This document shows positions 8,150-16,973 of a stretch of DNA of 64,000 nucleotides, in pieces. Source of the stretch: Bradyrhizobium barranii subsp. barranii (GTDB lineage: Bacteria; Pseudomonadota; Alphaproteobacteria; Rhizobiales; Xanthobacteraceae); the NCBI RefSeq assembly GCF_017565645.3, contig NZ_CP086136.1:3331501-3395500 (forward strand), in the 5' to 3' direction. The translations under genes and the position numbers were made by a program. Under the pieces are notes generated by a model. The model was not told where the DNA came from. It made no database searches and saw nothing but the letters and a program-made list of their open reading frames with translations. Each line of letters opens with the position of its first letter. The first letter of the stretch is position 1.

Positions 8150-10465
8150 TTGCAGATGGAATTGGGTTGTTGGGGTGGCCGTAAGGCGTTGCGTGGTTTT
8201 CTGCTGTCGACGACGGCAGCGCTGTCATTCAGTGGCGGGCTGACGATGCAGGCCGGCCCGGCCTCTGCGCAGCAGGGGCAGGCGGCGGGAGCCTTGCCGT
8301 CAGTCGTCGTTTCCGCTCCGCAGCAGCGCGCCCGCCGGGCGCAGACCGCGGCCACCTCGCGCGCAGCGCGATCGAATCGCCGGACGGCCACCGTCGCAGC
8401 GGTCGAGAAGAAGCCGCCGAGCGTCAACAATCAGGACGCGCGTACCGGCCAGAAGGGCTATGTCACGCGGAGCGTGACCAGCGCGACGAAGACCAATACG
8501 GCTCTCCTCAACGTGCCGCAGTCGGTGACGGTGCTGACGAAGGATTTCATCAGGGACCAGGCCTTCACCTCGATCGGCGAGGCGACCCGCTATGTGCCCG
8601 GCGTCATCTATCATCAGGGCGAATCGCATCGCGACGACCTCGTCATCCGCGGCCAGCGCAGCAACGCCGACTTCTACACCAACGGCATCCGCGACGACGT
8701 CCAGTATTTTCGCGACTTCTACAACATTCAGCGGCTCGAGGTCCTGAAGGGGCCGAACGCGATGATCTTCGGCCGCGGCGGCGGTGGTGGCGTCGTCAAC
8801 CGCGTACTCAAGGAGGCGGACGGTACGACCATTCGCGAGGTGACGGTCGGCGGCAATTCCTATCCCGGCGCCCGCGTGACCACCGACGTCGGCCAGGCGA
8901 TCAACGAGAACTGGGCCTTCCGCCTCAACGCGATGTACGAAAATACGCAGAGCTATCGTGATTTCGTCAACCTCGAACGCTGGGCGATCAATCCTACCGC
9001 GACCTTTGCGCCGAACGACACCACGACGGTCAAGCTGAGCTACGAGCATCTGCACGACCGGCGTACCGTCGATCGCGGCATCCCCTCGCAGATCCGCCCC
9101 GGAAACGCCTTCCCGCGCTATCCCTACGATACGTCGCCGTCTGCGTTCTTCGGTAACCCCAACCTCAACTATGCGCTCGCCGATGTGGATATCGGAACCG
9201 CTGTCGTCGAGCACGATTTCGAGAACGGGTGGACGATCAAGAATTCGTCGCAGATCGCCAACTACGACAAGTTCTACCAGAACATCTATCCGGGCGGAGG
9301 AGCCAATTCCGGTGCCGTCAATGCCGCCGGAACCTCGAGCAATCTGCAAGCATACAACAACGAGACCGACCGGACGAATTACTTCAACCAGACCGATCTC
9401 ACCTACAAATTCGGGACGGGCCCAATTCGTCACACCGTCGTCTTCGGCGCCGAGGTGGGCCGTCAGAACGGCCTGAACTACCGGCAGAGCGGGCTCTTCA
9501 ATGGCGTATCGTCGACCATCACGATCGATCCGAGGAATCCGACGTCGTACGTTCCGGTCACTTTCGCCAATAACGGGGGTACCGATGCCAACAACACCTA
9601 CAAGCTCAATCTCGGCGCCGTCTACGTCCAGGACCAGGTCGAGATCACGCGCTATCTGGAGCTGATCGGCGGCCTGCGGTTCGATCACTTCGACCTGACG
9701 TCGCGAGACCGCCGCACATTCGTCGAGCTCAACCGGGTCGATGATCTGGTGTCGCCACGCGTCGGTGTCCTGTTCAAGCCGCTCGAAAACCTGTCGATCT
9801 ACGGCAGCTACAGCATCTCGTATCTGCCGAGCGCCGGCGACCAGTTCAGCGCTCTGACACCGGGCCTGGCCATCGCAGCGCCCGAGAAGTTCGTGAACAA
9901 GGAAGTCGGGCTCAAATACGACATCTTCCCGTTCCTGCAGTTCGCTACGGCGATCTACGAACTGGACCGGACCAATCAGCGCTTTGCCGATCCCAACAAT
10001 GCGGGATTCTTCATCCTGAGCGGAGCCACCAAGACCCGCGGCTTCGAAGCGTCTCTGACAGGCTACGTGACGGACGCCTGGCAAATCACGGGCGGCTACG
10101 CTTACACGGATGCGCGGATCACCAGCAACAACTCCGCGACCATTGTTGCCGGCAACCGCGTGGGACTTGTGCCGTACAATACCTTTTCTCTCTGGAACAA
10201 GTATCAGTTCACGGAGCAGTGGGCCGCGGGCCTCGGTGTGATCCACTACTCGAACTTCTTCGCATCGTCCGACGACACCGTGCTGATTCCGGAGTTCACG
10301 CGGGTGGACGCCGCCGTGTTCTTCAGGCTCAACGAGACCTGGCGGGCCCAGCTCAACATCGAAAATCTCCTCGACCGGAAGTACTATTCGACCGCGGACG
10401 GGAATAACAACATCACGCCGGGGTCTCCACGTGTGTTCAGATTGTCAGCCACGGCGAACTTCTGA
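8150..10465 (+). CDS. TonB-dependent siderophore receptor
   Basis: The 771-residue outer-membrane protein has an N-terminal signal region (cleavage near ASAQQ). A plug domain spans about residues 95-225, with VPQSVTVLTKDFIRDQAF, VIRGQRSNADFYTNGIRDDV and QRLEVLKGPNAMIFGRGGGGGVVNRV. A 22-strand beta barrel ends in the canonical terminal strand RVFRLSATANF. This is the siderophore (FhuA/Fiu-like) subtype. It imports a ferric chelate using TonB-ExbBD energy. A second start at 8156 is possible. It shares an intergenic region with a divergent two-component system and is followed 10 bp later by a small cotranscribed gene. The substrate cannot be deduced. Confidence 0.95.
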   Translation: MQMELGCWGGRKALRGFLLSTTAALSFSGGLTMQAGPASAQQGQAAGALPSVVVSAPQQRARRAQTAATSRAARSNRRTATVAAVEKKPPSVNNQDARTGQKGYVTRSVTSATKTNTALLNVPQSVTVLTKDFIRDQAFTSIGEATRYVPGVIYHQGESHRDDLVIRGQRSNADFYTNGIRDDVQYFRDFYNIQRLEVLKGPNAMIFGRGGGGGVVNRVLKEADGTTIREVTVGGNSYPGARVTTDVGQAINENWAFRLNAMYENTQSYRDFVNLERWAINPTATFAPNDTTTVKLSYEHLHDRRTVDRGIPSQIRPGNAFPRYPYDTSPSAFFGNPNLNYALADVDIGTAVVEHDFENGWTIKNSSQIANYDKFYQNIYPGGGANSGAVNAAGTSSNLQAYNNETDRTNYFNQTDLTYKFGTGPIRHTVVFGAEVGRQNGLNYRQSGLFNGVSSTITIDPRNPTSYVPVTFANNGGTDANNTYKLNLGAVYVQDQVEITRYLELIGGLRFDHFDLTSRDRRTFVELNRVDDLVSPRVGVLFKPLENLSIYGSYSISYLPSAGDQFSALTPGLAIAAPEKFVNKEVGLKYDIFPFLQFATAIYELDRTNQRFADPNNAGFFILSGATKTRGFEASLTGYVTDAWQITGGYAYTDARITSNNSATIVAGNRVGLVPYNTFSLWNKYQFTEQWAAGLGVIHYSNFFASSDDTVLIPEFTRVDAAVFFRLNETWRAQLNIENLLDRKYYSTADGNNNITPGSPRVFRLSATANF

Positions 10466-10475
10466 TGGTGTTGAG

Positions 10476-10841
10476 ATGACACGCGCGAGTGGCCGAGCTG
10501 AAGGCAGGTCGACGGCACGCAAGAGCAATCGCGCCGCACAGGCGGCGCGACAGCGCTGCTTCGTGCTGGAGATCAACCAGAGACCGGTACTGGCGTTCTC
10601 GGCCAGCTCACTGCGATCCGCCCGGGCGCGCGTGCAGGAAGCGTGGTTCGTCCAGGAATTGGAGAGCATGCGTTCAGGTGGGCGTCCTCTCCTGTGCCCG
10701 GATCATGTCCGACAGGTCAGGCTCGCGCTTCCCGCCGAGATTGCCGCGGTGGAACTTGGACGCGGCCTCGATGAGGCGCGCGGCGAGGACGCCAAATATG
10801 GCTTCGCGTTTCTCGTTCCGATCGACGTGCCGCCGAATTAA
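10476..10841 (+). CDS. Small hypothetical protein in the TonB receptor operon
   Basis: The ATG at 10476 is 10 bp after the receptor stop, so the gene is almost surely cotranscribed. The product has 121 residues with a very basic N-terminus (TRASGRAEGRSTARKSNRAA). A more ordinary body begins with QRCFVLEINQRPVLAFSASSLRSA and ends FAFLVPIDVPPN. It has no signal peptide or membrane segment and looks cytoplasmic. I do not recognise a family. Confidence 0.6.
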   Translation: MTRASGRAEGRSTARKSNRAAQAARQRCFVLEINQRPVLAFSASSLRSARARVQEAWFVQELESMRSGGRPLLCPDHVRQVRLALPAEIAAVELGRGLDEARGEDAKYGFAFLVPIDVPPN

Positions 10842-10859
10842 TGGCGTCGACCGCTTTTT

Positions 10860-11993
10860 CTATTGAACCGCGAAGCGCGCGAGCGCCTCGCGGTCGATAT
10901 CGATACCTAGCCCCGGTCTGTCAGGCACCCGCACGAAACCCTTCTCGTGCTCGATCGGCTCCTTCAAAATCGCCTGTCGGATCGGATGCTCGGTGCGGTC
11001 GAATTCGAGCATCGGCTCGATCGGCGCAAGCGAGGTCGGCGTGTGTGACGGCAGCACGGCGAGGAGCTGCAGCGAGGCCGCGATCGCGATCCCGGTGCCC
11101 CAGACATGCGGATTGTAGCGGATGCCGAACGCCTCGCTCATGTCGGCGATCTTCTTGCATTCGGAGAGGCCACCTGCCGCGCAGGTGTCGGGCTGGGCGA
11201 TGTCCAGCGCATGCGATGCGAACAGGTCGCGGAAGCCGAAGCGCGTGAATTCGCATTCGCCGCCGGCGATCGGAATCGTCAGCGCGGATCGCACCGCGCG
11301 ATAGCCCGCGACGTCCTCCGGCGGCACCGGCTCCTCGAACCAGCCGATGTCATAGCGCTCGATCATGCGGCCGAGCCGGATCGCAGCAACGGCGTCATAG
11401 GCGTGGTTCGCATCGACCATCAGCGCGACATCCGGGCCGATCGCCTCGCGCACCGCGCGGGTGACCGCGGCATCCTCGGCGATGCCGAAGCCGACCTTCA
11501 GCTTCACGGCGCGGAAACCTTCCGCGGCGTAGCCGGCCGCTTCCTCCGGCAGGTATTTGAGCGGATCGCCTGATTTGCGCCGGTAGAGCCCGGTCGCATA
11601 GGCCGCTATCTCCTTGCGCGCGGCGCCGCCGAGAAGCTGATGCGCTGGCACGCCGAAATGCTTGCCCTTGATGTCCCACAACGCGATGTCGATGCCGCTC
11701 AGGCCCTGGATCACGACGCCCTTCTGGCCGTGATCGCGCAAGCGTGCGTAGACCATCTGCCACAGCACGTCGGTGCGCAGCGGATCCTCGCCGATCAGCC
11801 AGGGCGCGATGCTCTGCACCACCGCCGCCGTCATCCGCGCCGGCCCGTAGCATTCGCCCCAGCCGGTCAGGCCGTCATCCGTCTCGATCTCGACCAGCAT
11901 CGCGGTGCGCGTGTCGTACCAGGCGCGCGAATAGGCGAACGGCTGCGAGAGCTTTGCTTCGAGGATGTGCGTGCGCACCTTGGTGATCTTCAT
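10860..11993 (-). CDS. Mandelate racemase/muconate lactonizing enzyme family protein
   Basis: This 377-residue enolase-superfamily enzyme has a capping domain (residues 1-125) and a barrel. Visible catalytic elements are Lys164/Lys166 (KLKV), the metal ligands Asp194 (MVDAN), Glu220 or 221 (WFEEP) and Glu246 (GGE), and the Asp268 (QPD)/His296 (NPHVWG) dyad. The KxK plus His-Asp set is that of the mandelate racemase subgroup, whose members abstract the alpha proton of a carboxylate, most often as sugar-acid dehydratases. The gene follows an HWE histidine kinase by 22 bp on the same strand. No transporter or aldolase is adjacent, so the substrate is open. Confidence 0.9.
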   Translation of the reverse strand: MKITKVRTHILEAKLSQPFAYSRAWYDTRTAMLVEIETDDGLTGWGECYGPARMTAAVVQSIAPWLIGEDPLRTDVLWQMVYARLRDHGQKGVVIQGLSGIDIALWDIKGKHFGVPAHQLLGGAARKEIAAYATGLYRRKSGDPLKYLPEEAAGYAAEGFRAVKLKVGFGIAEDAAVTRAVREAIGPDVALMVDANHAYDAVAAIRLGRMIERYDIGWFEEPVPPEDVAGYRAVRSALTIPIAGGECEFTRFGFRDLFASHALDIAQPDTCAAGGLSECKKIADMSEAFGIRYNPHVWGTGIAIAASLQLLAVLPSHTPTSLAPIEPMLEFDRTEHPIRQAILKEPIEHEKGFVRVPDRPGLGIDIDREALARFAVQ

Positions 11994-12015
11994 CGCCGAT
12001 GTTCCCTCAATCCGT

Positions 12016-13524
12016 TCACCGCGCCTCGTCCAGCACGCACGTCACCGTGCAGACGACGCCGCGCGGCAGGAAGTCGACGGTTGCCTCGCCGCCGAGCTGG
12101 TCGCGCGCGCTGCGCTCGATCAGGCGCGAGCCGAAACCGCGCTGCACCGGCTCCGTCACCGGCGGTCCGCCGATCTCACTCCAGATCAGCCGCAGCCGGG
12201 GCTTCGGCGTGTCGGCGATGACCTCCCAGTCCAGCGTGACCCGGCCGGTCTCGTTCGACAGCGCGCCGTATTTCGCGGCGTTGGTGGCGATCTCGTGCAC
12301 GATCATCGACAGCACCACGGCGAGCCGCGGCGACAGCGGCACGGTGGGGCCGGCCATGCGGATGCGACCGGGATTGCTCAGCAGGAACGGCTGGAGCACG
12401 CGCGCGATCACATCCCTCAGCTCCGAGCCCGCCCATTTCTCCTGGCTCAGGAGATTATGCGCCTCGGCGAGCGCACCGAGCCGTCCCTCGAACTTGGTCC
12501 GCTCGTCCCGGCTTGAACTTCGGAAGGTCTGTACCGCGATCGCCTGCATCAAGGCCAGCGTGTTCTTGACGCGATGGTTGAGCTCCTCGATCAGCAGATT
12601 GTGCAGCATCTCGCCGCGCGCGATCGTGGTCGCCATCCGCACCGCGAAGGTCAGGCCGGTCAGCAGCAGGATGCCGCCGATCAGGCTGGTGATCGCGATG
12701 TCGCGCCAGAGCGGCGCGATCAGCGATCTCTCGGCGACACCGGCCACGACCGTCCAGCCGGTCAGCCGCGATCTCGTATAGGCGGAGGACAGCGCGACGC
12801 CGTCGAGCGAAACGGTGGATAGGGTCGCCTCCGGCGTCCGGGCCATCGCATCGTTCAGCGCGCCGGGGGCCTGCTTGCCGAACGTGTCGGCCGGGTTGGG
12901 CGCGCGCGCGAACACGCGGCCCTTGGTGTCCAGCAGCGACACCGTCCACTGATCGTTCGGCCGCTGCTGCTCGACCAGTTTCTGGAATGTCGCGATTGGC
13001 GGGCTGAAGGAGAGCGCGTAGACGACCTCATCGTTGCGCAGTACGGGAACCTCGACGGTCATGATCGGCCGGTTCTTGGTCGAGCCGGTGAACAGGTCGG
13101 AATATTGCGGTGACTTGCTCGCAAATACCCGCTCGACGATCTCGCGATTGTTGCGGGGCGGCAGGTTTGTCGTTTCACTCGTGACGGTCGAGAACAGCTG
13201 GTGCCCGCTCCCGTCCGCCACCAGCAGGACGCTGTCCTCGCCATATTGGCTGATGAACCCGGTTGCCAGCCGGCGGAAGTCGTCGAAGTCGCCGCTTTGC
13301 AGGGCGTTGCTGAGCGCCAGCACCTGCAAGCCGCCGGTCATTCGCTGCACTTCGGAATCGAGCACGAGGCGCATGCTTCGCACCGTCTCCAGCACGCGTC
13401 GTGTCGCGTCGCTGCGGTCCTGGCGGTAGTTGGAATAGGCAATCCCGACCGCAAAGACGATCAGCGGCAACATCGTTCCCGTGACCAGAAGAGCGAGCCG
13501 GACCGGCAGAGTGAGCTTTGACAA
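12016..13524 (-). CDS. HWE-family sensor histidine kinase
   Basis: The 502-residue protein starts with a transmembrane helix (residues 8-28) and a large periplasmic Cache-like sensor domain of about 240 residues (VLLVADGSGHQLFST, VVYALSFSPPIATF). A second helix near residues 275-295 leads to the cytoplasmic kinase. The HWE signature is present: EELNHRVKNTLALMQAIA for the His box, HEIATNAAKYGALS for the N box and RGFGSRLIER near the end. Such kinases often act through single-domain or ECF-linked regulators in general stress signalling, but no response regulator is adjacent. It lies 22 bp upstream of the enolase-superfamily gene, probably in one operon. Confidence 0.92.
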   Translation of the reverse strand: MSKLTLPVRLALLVTGTMLPLIVFAVGIAYSNYRQDRSDATRRVLETVRSMRLVLDSEVQRMTGGLQVLALSNALQSGDFDDFRRLATGFISQYGEDSVLLVADGSGHQLFSTVTSETTNLPPRNNREIVERVFASKSPQYSDLFTGSTKNRPIMTVEVPVLRNDEVVYALSFSPPIATFQKLVEQQRPNDQWTVSLLDTKGRVFARAPNPADTFGKQAPGALNDAMARTPEATLSTVSLDGVALSSAYTRSRLTGWTVVAGVAERSLIAPLWRDIAITSLIGGILLLTGLTFAVRMATTIARGEMLHNLLIEELNHRVKNTLALMQAIAVQTFRSSSRDERTKFEGRLGALAEAHNLLSQEKWAGSELRDVIARVLQPFLLSNPGRIRMAGPTVPLSPRLAVVLSMIVHEIATNAAKYGALSNETGRVTLDWEVIADTPKPRLRLIWSEIGGPPVTEPVQRGFGSRLIERSARDQLGGEATVDFLPRGVVCTVTCVLDEAR

Positions 13525-13865
13525 GCGCGGGCGTCCCGGTTCCAGCGCAGCGGCGCCGGATTATGATTTTGGGGAGACCATACGGGAGAGACTTGCACCG
13601 CGCCACGATTTTCGCGTCCGGCGAGCACGTCAGAGCGGGATTTTGCAGCGCGGTCGCGGGCGTCAAGTCGCGCACCGAGGCTGAAAGCGGCATGAAGACC
13701 GTCTAGGTCTGCACGTCCAACTGAGGAGAATGACGCAGTTCTGATTTTGGGGGCCGTGCCCGCCGTTCTGGTGCTCGGCGGCGGAATTTATCCGGTCGGC
13801 CATATGCACTACAACGACGGGCCCTCGCGATCGATCGCGAGGGCCCGTTCTTGTTGAGACGCAGC
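13525..13865. other. Intergenic stretch between the HWE kinase and the serine hydrolase
   Basis: I see no credible gene. A GAGGAG at about 13721 precedes a four-codon ATG frame (13730) that stops at once. A short frame without ATG continues to about 13857 (VLGGGIYPVGHMHYNDGPS...), which could be a degenerate small gene. The main feature is the perfect 32-bp palindrome at 13817-13848. Confidence 0.4.
13817..13848. repeat. Perfect 32-bp palindrome, probable transcript end
   Basis: ACGGGCCCTCGCGATC is followed directly by its exact reverse complement. It lies 17 bp past the stop of the minus-strand serine hydrolase gene. On the plus strand it is followed by TTCTTGTT, a weak U tract, so it may end transcription in either direction. 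A protein-bound palindrome is the alternative. Confidence 0.55.
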
Positions 13866-15140
13866 TCAGAGATTGCTCTCGGTGATCGCCGCATAGACCA
13901 TGCTGCGCAGTTCGCGCCGGAGCGGATAGGCGCTCGACGGCAGCACCTGCGTCATGAAGATGGTGATCAGCTCCTCGGCCGGATCGATCCAGAACGAGGT
14001 CGTGGCCGCGCCGCCCCAATTATATTCGCCCGGGCTGCCGGCGATCAGCGTCTCCGCCGGGCGCATGGTCACGGCAAAGCCGAGGCCGAAGCCGATGCCG
14101 TTATAGGTGGCTTCGGAGAACAGCGAACGCGATACCTCCGGCAGCGCGCGTCCGCCCGGAATGTGGTTGCTCGTCATCAGCGCCAGCGTTTTCGGCCCGA
14201 GCAGGCGGACGCCGCTCAGCTCGCCGCCATTGAGCAGCGCACGGCAGAAGGTGAGATAGTCGGCGACCGTCGAGCATAGCCCGCCGCCGCCCGAGATGAA
14301 CGAGGGCGGCGACAGGAACGAGCTCTTGGTCGGGTCGTCCTGGAGCGTCAGGCCCTCGCGGCGCTGGCCGGCATGGAAGGTCATGCCTCCACCGGGATCA
14401 GCTGAATAGCAGGCCGCGAAACGGTGCGCCTTGGCGGCCGGCACGTGAAAATCAGTGTCGGTCATGCCGAGCGGATCGAGGATGCGCGTTTTAAGGAACT
14501 GCTCGAAGGGAATCCCGGAGATCTTTCCGACGAGATAGCCAAGCACGTCGGTCGCCACCGAGTAGTTCCAGGATTCGCCCGGCGAGAACTCCAGCGGAAT
14601 TTTTGCCAGCGCCTCGATCATGGTCTGGAGCGTGCCTGACTTCTCGACCTCGCCGATCTTTTCGGTGCGATAGGCGGCATCGACGTTGGAACGCTGCTGG
14701 AAGCCGTAGGTGAGACCGGCGGTGTGCCGCAGCAGGTCGACGATCAGCATCGGCCGGGACGGCGGCCGGGTCAGGAAGGCCGGCGCGGTGCCGGCGACGA
14801 ACACGCCGAGATCCTTCCATTCCGGAATGTATTTGGCGACGGGCTCGTCGATCGCCACGAGGCCTTGCTCGACCAGCATCATGAAGGCGACGCTGGTGAG
14901 CGGCTTGGTCATGGAATAGATGCGGTAAATGGTGTCGTCCTTGACCGGCGCCTTGCGCTCGACGTCGGCAAAGCCCTGCACCGAGCTGTGGGCGACCTTG
15001 CCGCGGCGATAGACCAGCAGGTGCGTGCCCGGGAAGCGGCCGGCATCGATGTAACGGCTCTTCAGATGCGCATCGACGCGGTCGAGCGCGGCCTTGGACA
15101 TGCCCACGGATTCGGGCGAGGCGGGGGTAGGGGCGAGCAT
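13866..15140 (-). CDS. Serine hydrolase, class C beta-lactamase/esterase family
   Basis: This 424-residue protein has the SxxK nucleophile motif (Ser76-Met-Thr-Lys79 in YRIYSMTKPLTS) and a YxV-type second motif (ESWNYSVATDVLGYL). A C-terminal glycine-rich strand (GSPGEYNWGGAATTSFWIDP) takes the place of KTG. Family members include esterases, lactonases and D-aminopeptidases as well as beta-lactamases. No signal peptide is evident, so a cytoplasmic esterase-type hydrolase is more likely than a resistance enzyme. It is divergent from the intradiol dioxygenase gene across 162 bp. Confidence 0.9.
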   Translation of the reverse strand: MLAPTPASPESVGMSKAALDRVDAHLKSRYIDAGRFPGTHLLVYRRGKVAHSSVQGFADVERKAPVKDDTIYRIYSMTKPLTSVAFMMLVEQGLVAIDEPVAKYIPEWKDLGVFVAGTAPAFLTRPPSRPMLIVDLLRHTAGLTYGFQQRSNVDAAYRTEKIGEVEKSGTLQTMIEALAKIPLEFSPGESWNYSVATDVLGYLVGKISGIPFEQFLKTRILDPLGMTDTDFHVPAAKAHRFAACYSADPGGGMTFHAGQRREGLTLQDDPTKSSFLSPPSFISGGGGLCSTVADYLTFCRALLNGGELSGVRLLGPKTLALMTSNHIPGGRALPEVSRSLFSEATYNGIGFGLGFAVTMRPAETLIAGSPGEYNWGGAATTSFWIDPAEELITIFMTQVLPSSAYPLRRELRSMVYAAITESNL

Positions 15141-15302
15141 CAGTTCCTCCGGGGCGTTTTGTCGGAAAGTTGATAGCGAAATGCCGGCCCCATTCCAAGC
15201 CGGTTGCGCTTAACGCGGCCGGGCCTGCTGGTGTAGGCTGCACTGTGGAACGCCTCCAAGGAGCCCACCCGGGCCAACGAGAAAACTCAGGGCAAACGCA
15301 CC

Positions 15303-16220
15303 ATGACCCAGTTCAACGAGACCGAACTCACCGAAGCCGTCGTCAAAAGCTTCGACAATACGCCGAACCCTCGGGCAAAATTCCTGCTCCAGGAATTGGT
15401 GAAGTCGCTGCACGATTACGTGAGCAAGACCGGTCTCACCTTCGAGGAATGGGAATACGCCATCGATTTCCTGACCCGCACCGGCCACAAATGCACCGAC
15501 ACAAGGCAGGAGTTCATCCTGCTCTCCGACGTGCTCGGGGTCTCCATGCTGGTCGACGCCGTCAACCACAGGGATCGCGAGGGCGCCACCCAGACCACGG
15601 TGCTCGGCCCGTTCTATGTCGGCGAGCACAAGGTCACCGCGCACGGCACCGACATCTCGCCGAACAATCAGACCGGCGAACGGATGTTCGTGCAGAGCCG
15701 CGTCACCGACCTCAAGGGCAAGCCGCTTGCGGGCGTTCCCGTCGACGTCTGGCATGCCGACGATGACGGCTTCTACGATTCACAGAAGCCGAACTACGAC
15801 GAGGTCGGCGCTTCGGCGCGGGCGCGCTTCATCACCGACGCCGACGGCCGCTTCTTCTTCCGCACCATTTTGCCTTGCAGCTATCCGATCCCGACCGATG
15901 GCCCGGTCGGCGAGATGATCATGCAGACCAAGCGGCATCCGATGCGCCCCGCGCATGTGCACTTCCTGGTCAATGCCAAGGGCTACGAGCCGCTGATCAC
16001 GCACGTCTTCATGGACGGCGACAAATATCTCGATTCCGACGTGGTGTTCGGGGTCAAGGACGACCTCGTCGCCAAGGTCGAGCCGCGCAACGATCCCGTG
16101 ATGCCCGACGGCTCCAAGGCAAACGGGCAGTGGCACCTGATGACGTACGAATTTCACCTCAAGCCCGGCGGCGGCATGGCGCCGAAGCCGCTGGGGGTGA
16201 AGGCGGAGGAGCCGGCGTGA
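15303..16220 (+). CDS. Intradiol ring-cleavage dioxygenase (hydroxyquinol/catechol 1,2-dioxygenase type)
   Basis: The 305-residue protein has an N-terminal helical dimerisation domain (residues 1-100) and a beta-sandwich catalytic domain. All four ferric-iron ligands of the family can be placed: Tyr158 (DDGFYDSQ), Tyr194 (PCSYPIPTDGP), His218 and His220 (RPAHVHF). These enzymes split the aromatic ring of catechols or hydroxyquinol between the two hydroxyls to give muconate-type acids. The N-terminal helical domain and the RPAHVHF context favour the hydroxyquinol/catechol branch over protocatechuate 3,4-dioxygenase. No muconate or maleylacetate genes lie next to it. Confidence 0.92.
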   Translation: MTQFNETELTEAVVKSFDNTPNPRAKFLLQELVKSLHDYVSKTGLTFEEWEYAIDFLTRTGHKCTDTRQEFILLSDVLGVSMLVDAVNHRDREGATQTTVLGPFYVGEHKVTAHGTDISPNNQTGERMFVQSRVTDLKGKPLAGVPVDVWHADDDGFYDSQKPNYDEVGASARARFITDADGRFFFRTILPCSYPIPTDGPVGEMIMQTKRHPMRPAHVHFLVNAKGYEPLITHVFMDGDKYLDSDVVFGVKDDLVAKVEPRNDPVMPDGSKANGQWHLMTYEFHLKPGGGMAPKPLGVKAEEPA

Positions 16221-16445
16221 GGGCCCGCAGCTGGAGCGCACATTCGGCCGCTCGGTAGTCAGGGCGCGTGCGACGTCCGCTGTGCTTCTGGTAGCTGCGC
16301 AACAGCGGACCTCACTGGATGTCCGAGTTGGGCCAACAACAAACATACTGCGAACATAAGAAGACGCGAGGCGAGCCGGCCTTAACGCCCCCGGAGCGTC
16401 CCGATCAAGCAGGACGGATACCGCCTGTTCGTGCAGCGCGTGGGT

Positions 16446-16739
16446 TCACATGCCACTCCCTCCGCTACCGCCGCCACCACCAGCTTGTCTGGACGCTTCG
16501 AGATTTCTGTCTAAACGACTGGGTTCATTAGGGGCGTAACCGAAAGCTCCCGGATAGCCCTTCTTCGATCCCATTGTTTGCAGCTCATGCAGCGGAGCGT
16601 AGCCGGGGACGCCCGGGTGATGTCTCTTAGAGATCTTATGCTGCAGACCAACTGCTTTGCCTGGTACACCCTGCGCAAGCGCGGCTGGTGCGGCGGCGAT
16701 GAGAGCGGCGGCACAAAGTGCGATGATCGTTGTCTTCAC
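16446..16739 (-). CDS. Small secreted protein with a duplicated GYAP motif
   Basis: The 97-residue product begins with a clear signal peptide (MKTTIIALCAAALIAAAPAALAQ), leaving a mature protein of about 74 residues. The mature part is basic and contains two related blocks, HHPGVPGYAP and YPGAFGYAP, 17 residues apart. It ends in a Gly/Ser-rich tail. A GGAGGGAGG ribosome site lies just upstream of the ATG. No known domain is recognised. It is probably a periplasmic or envelope protein. Confidence 0.65.
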   Translation of the reverse strand: MKTTIIALCAAALIAAAPAALAQGVPGKAVGLQHKISKRHHPGVPGYAPLHELQTMGSKKGYPGAFGYAPNEPSRLDRNLEASRQAGGGGGSGGSGM

Positions 16740-16973
16740 TTTTCGGTCCTCCCTCCTTGAAACAAAAGAGCCCGCGTTGCGGATTCAACGCCGTCGCGAC
16801 GGCATAGTCGAGCGCAAAAACGTCTAGCCGCAGTCAACCTTTAAACCCAGCTAATCGCGCGATGTTTGGGCTATTTGGCCGATGTCGCATATGGGTCACC
16901 AGCGGCAATGCTCTGACGAACGATAATGGTTCCACTTGGCCGCTAGAAGTGGACGTCTGCGCCCTTCTGCGCC

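Noticed and set aside
8300..10246. 648-residue minus-strand frame opposite the TonB receptor
   Set aside because: Antisense to a clearly recognised receptor gene, with Arg/Asp/Val-rich composition and no domain.
13866..15140. Serine hydrolase as a beta-lactamase resistance gene
   Set aside because: No signal peptide and the third motif is not KTG-like; a general esterase/hydrolase call is safer.
16221..16445. Possible short gene (starting MSELGQQQTY) beyond the dioxygenase
   Set aside because: No ribosome site, odd composition and overlap with the opposite-strand secreted protein gene; it may be remnant repeat sequence.
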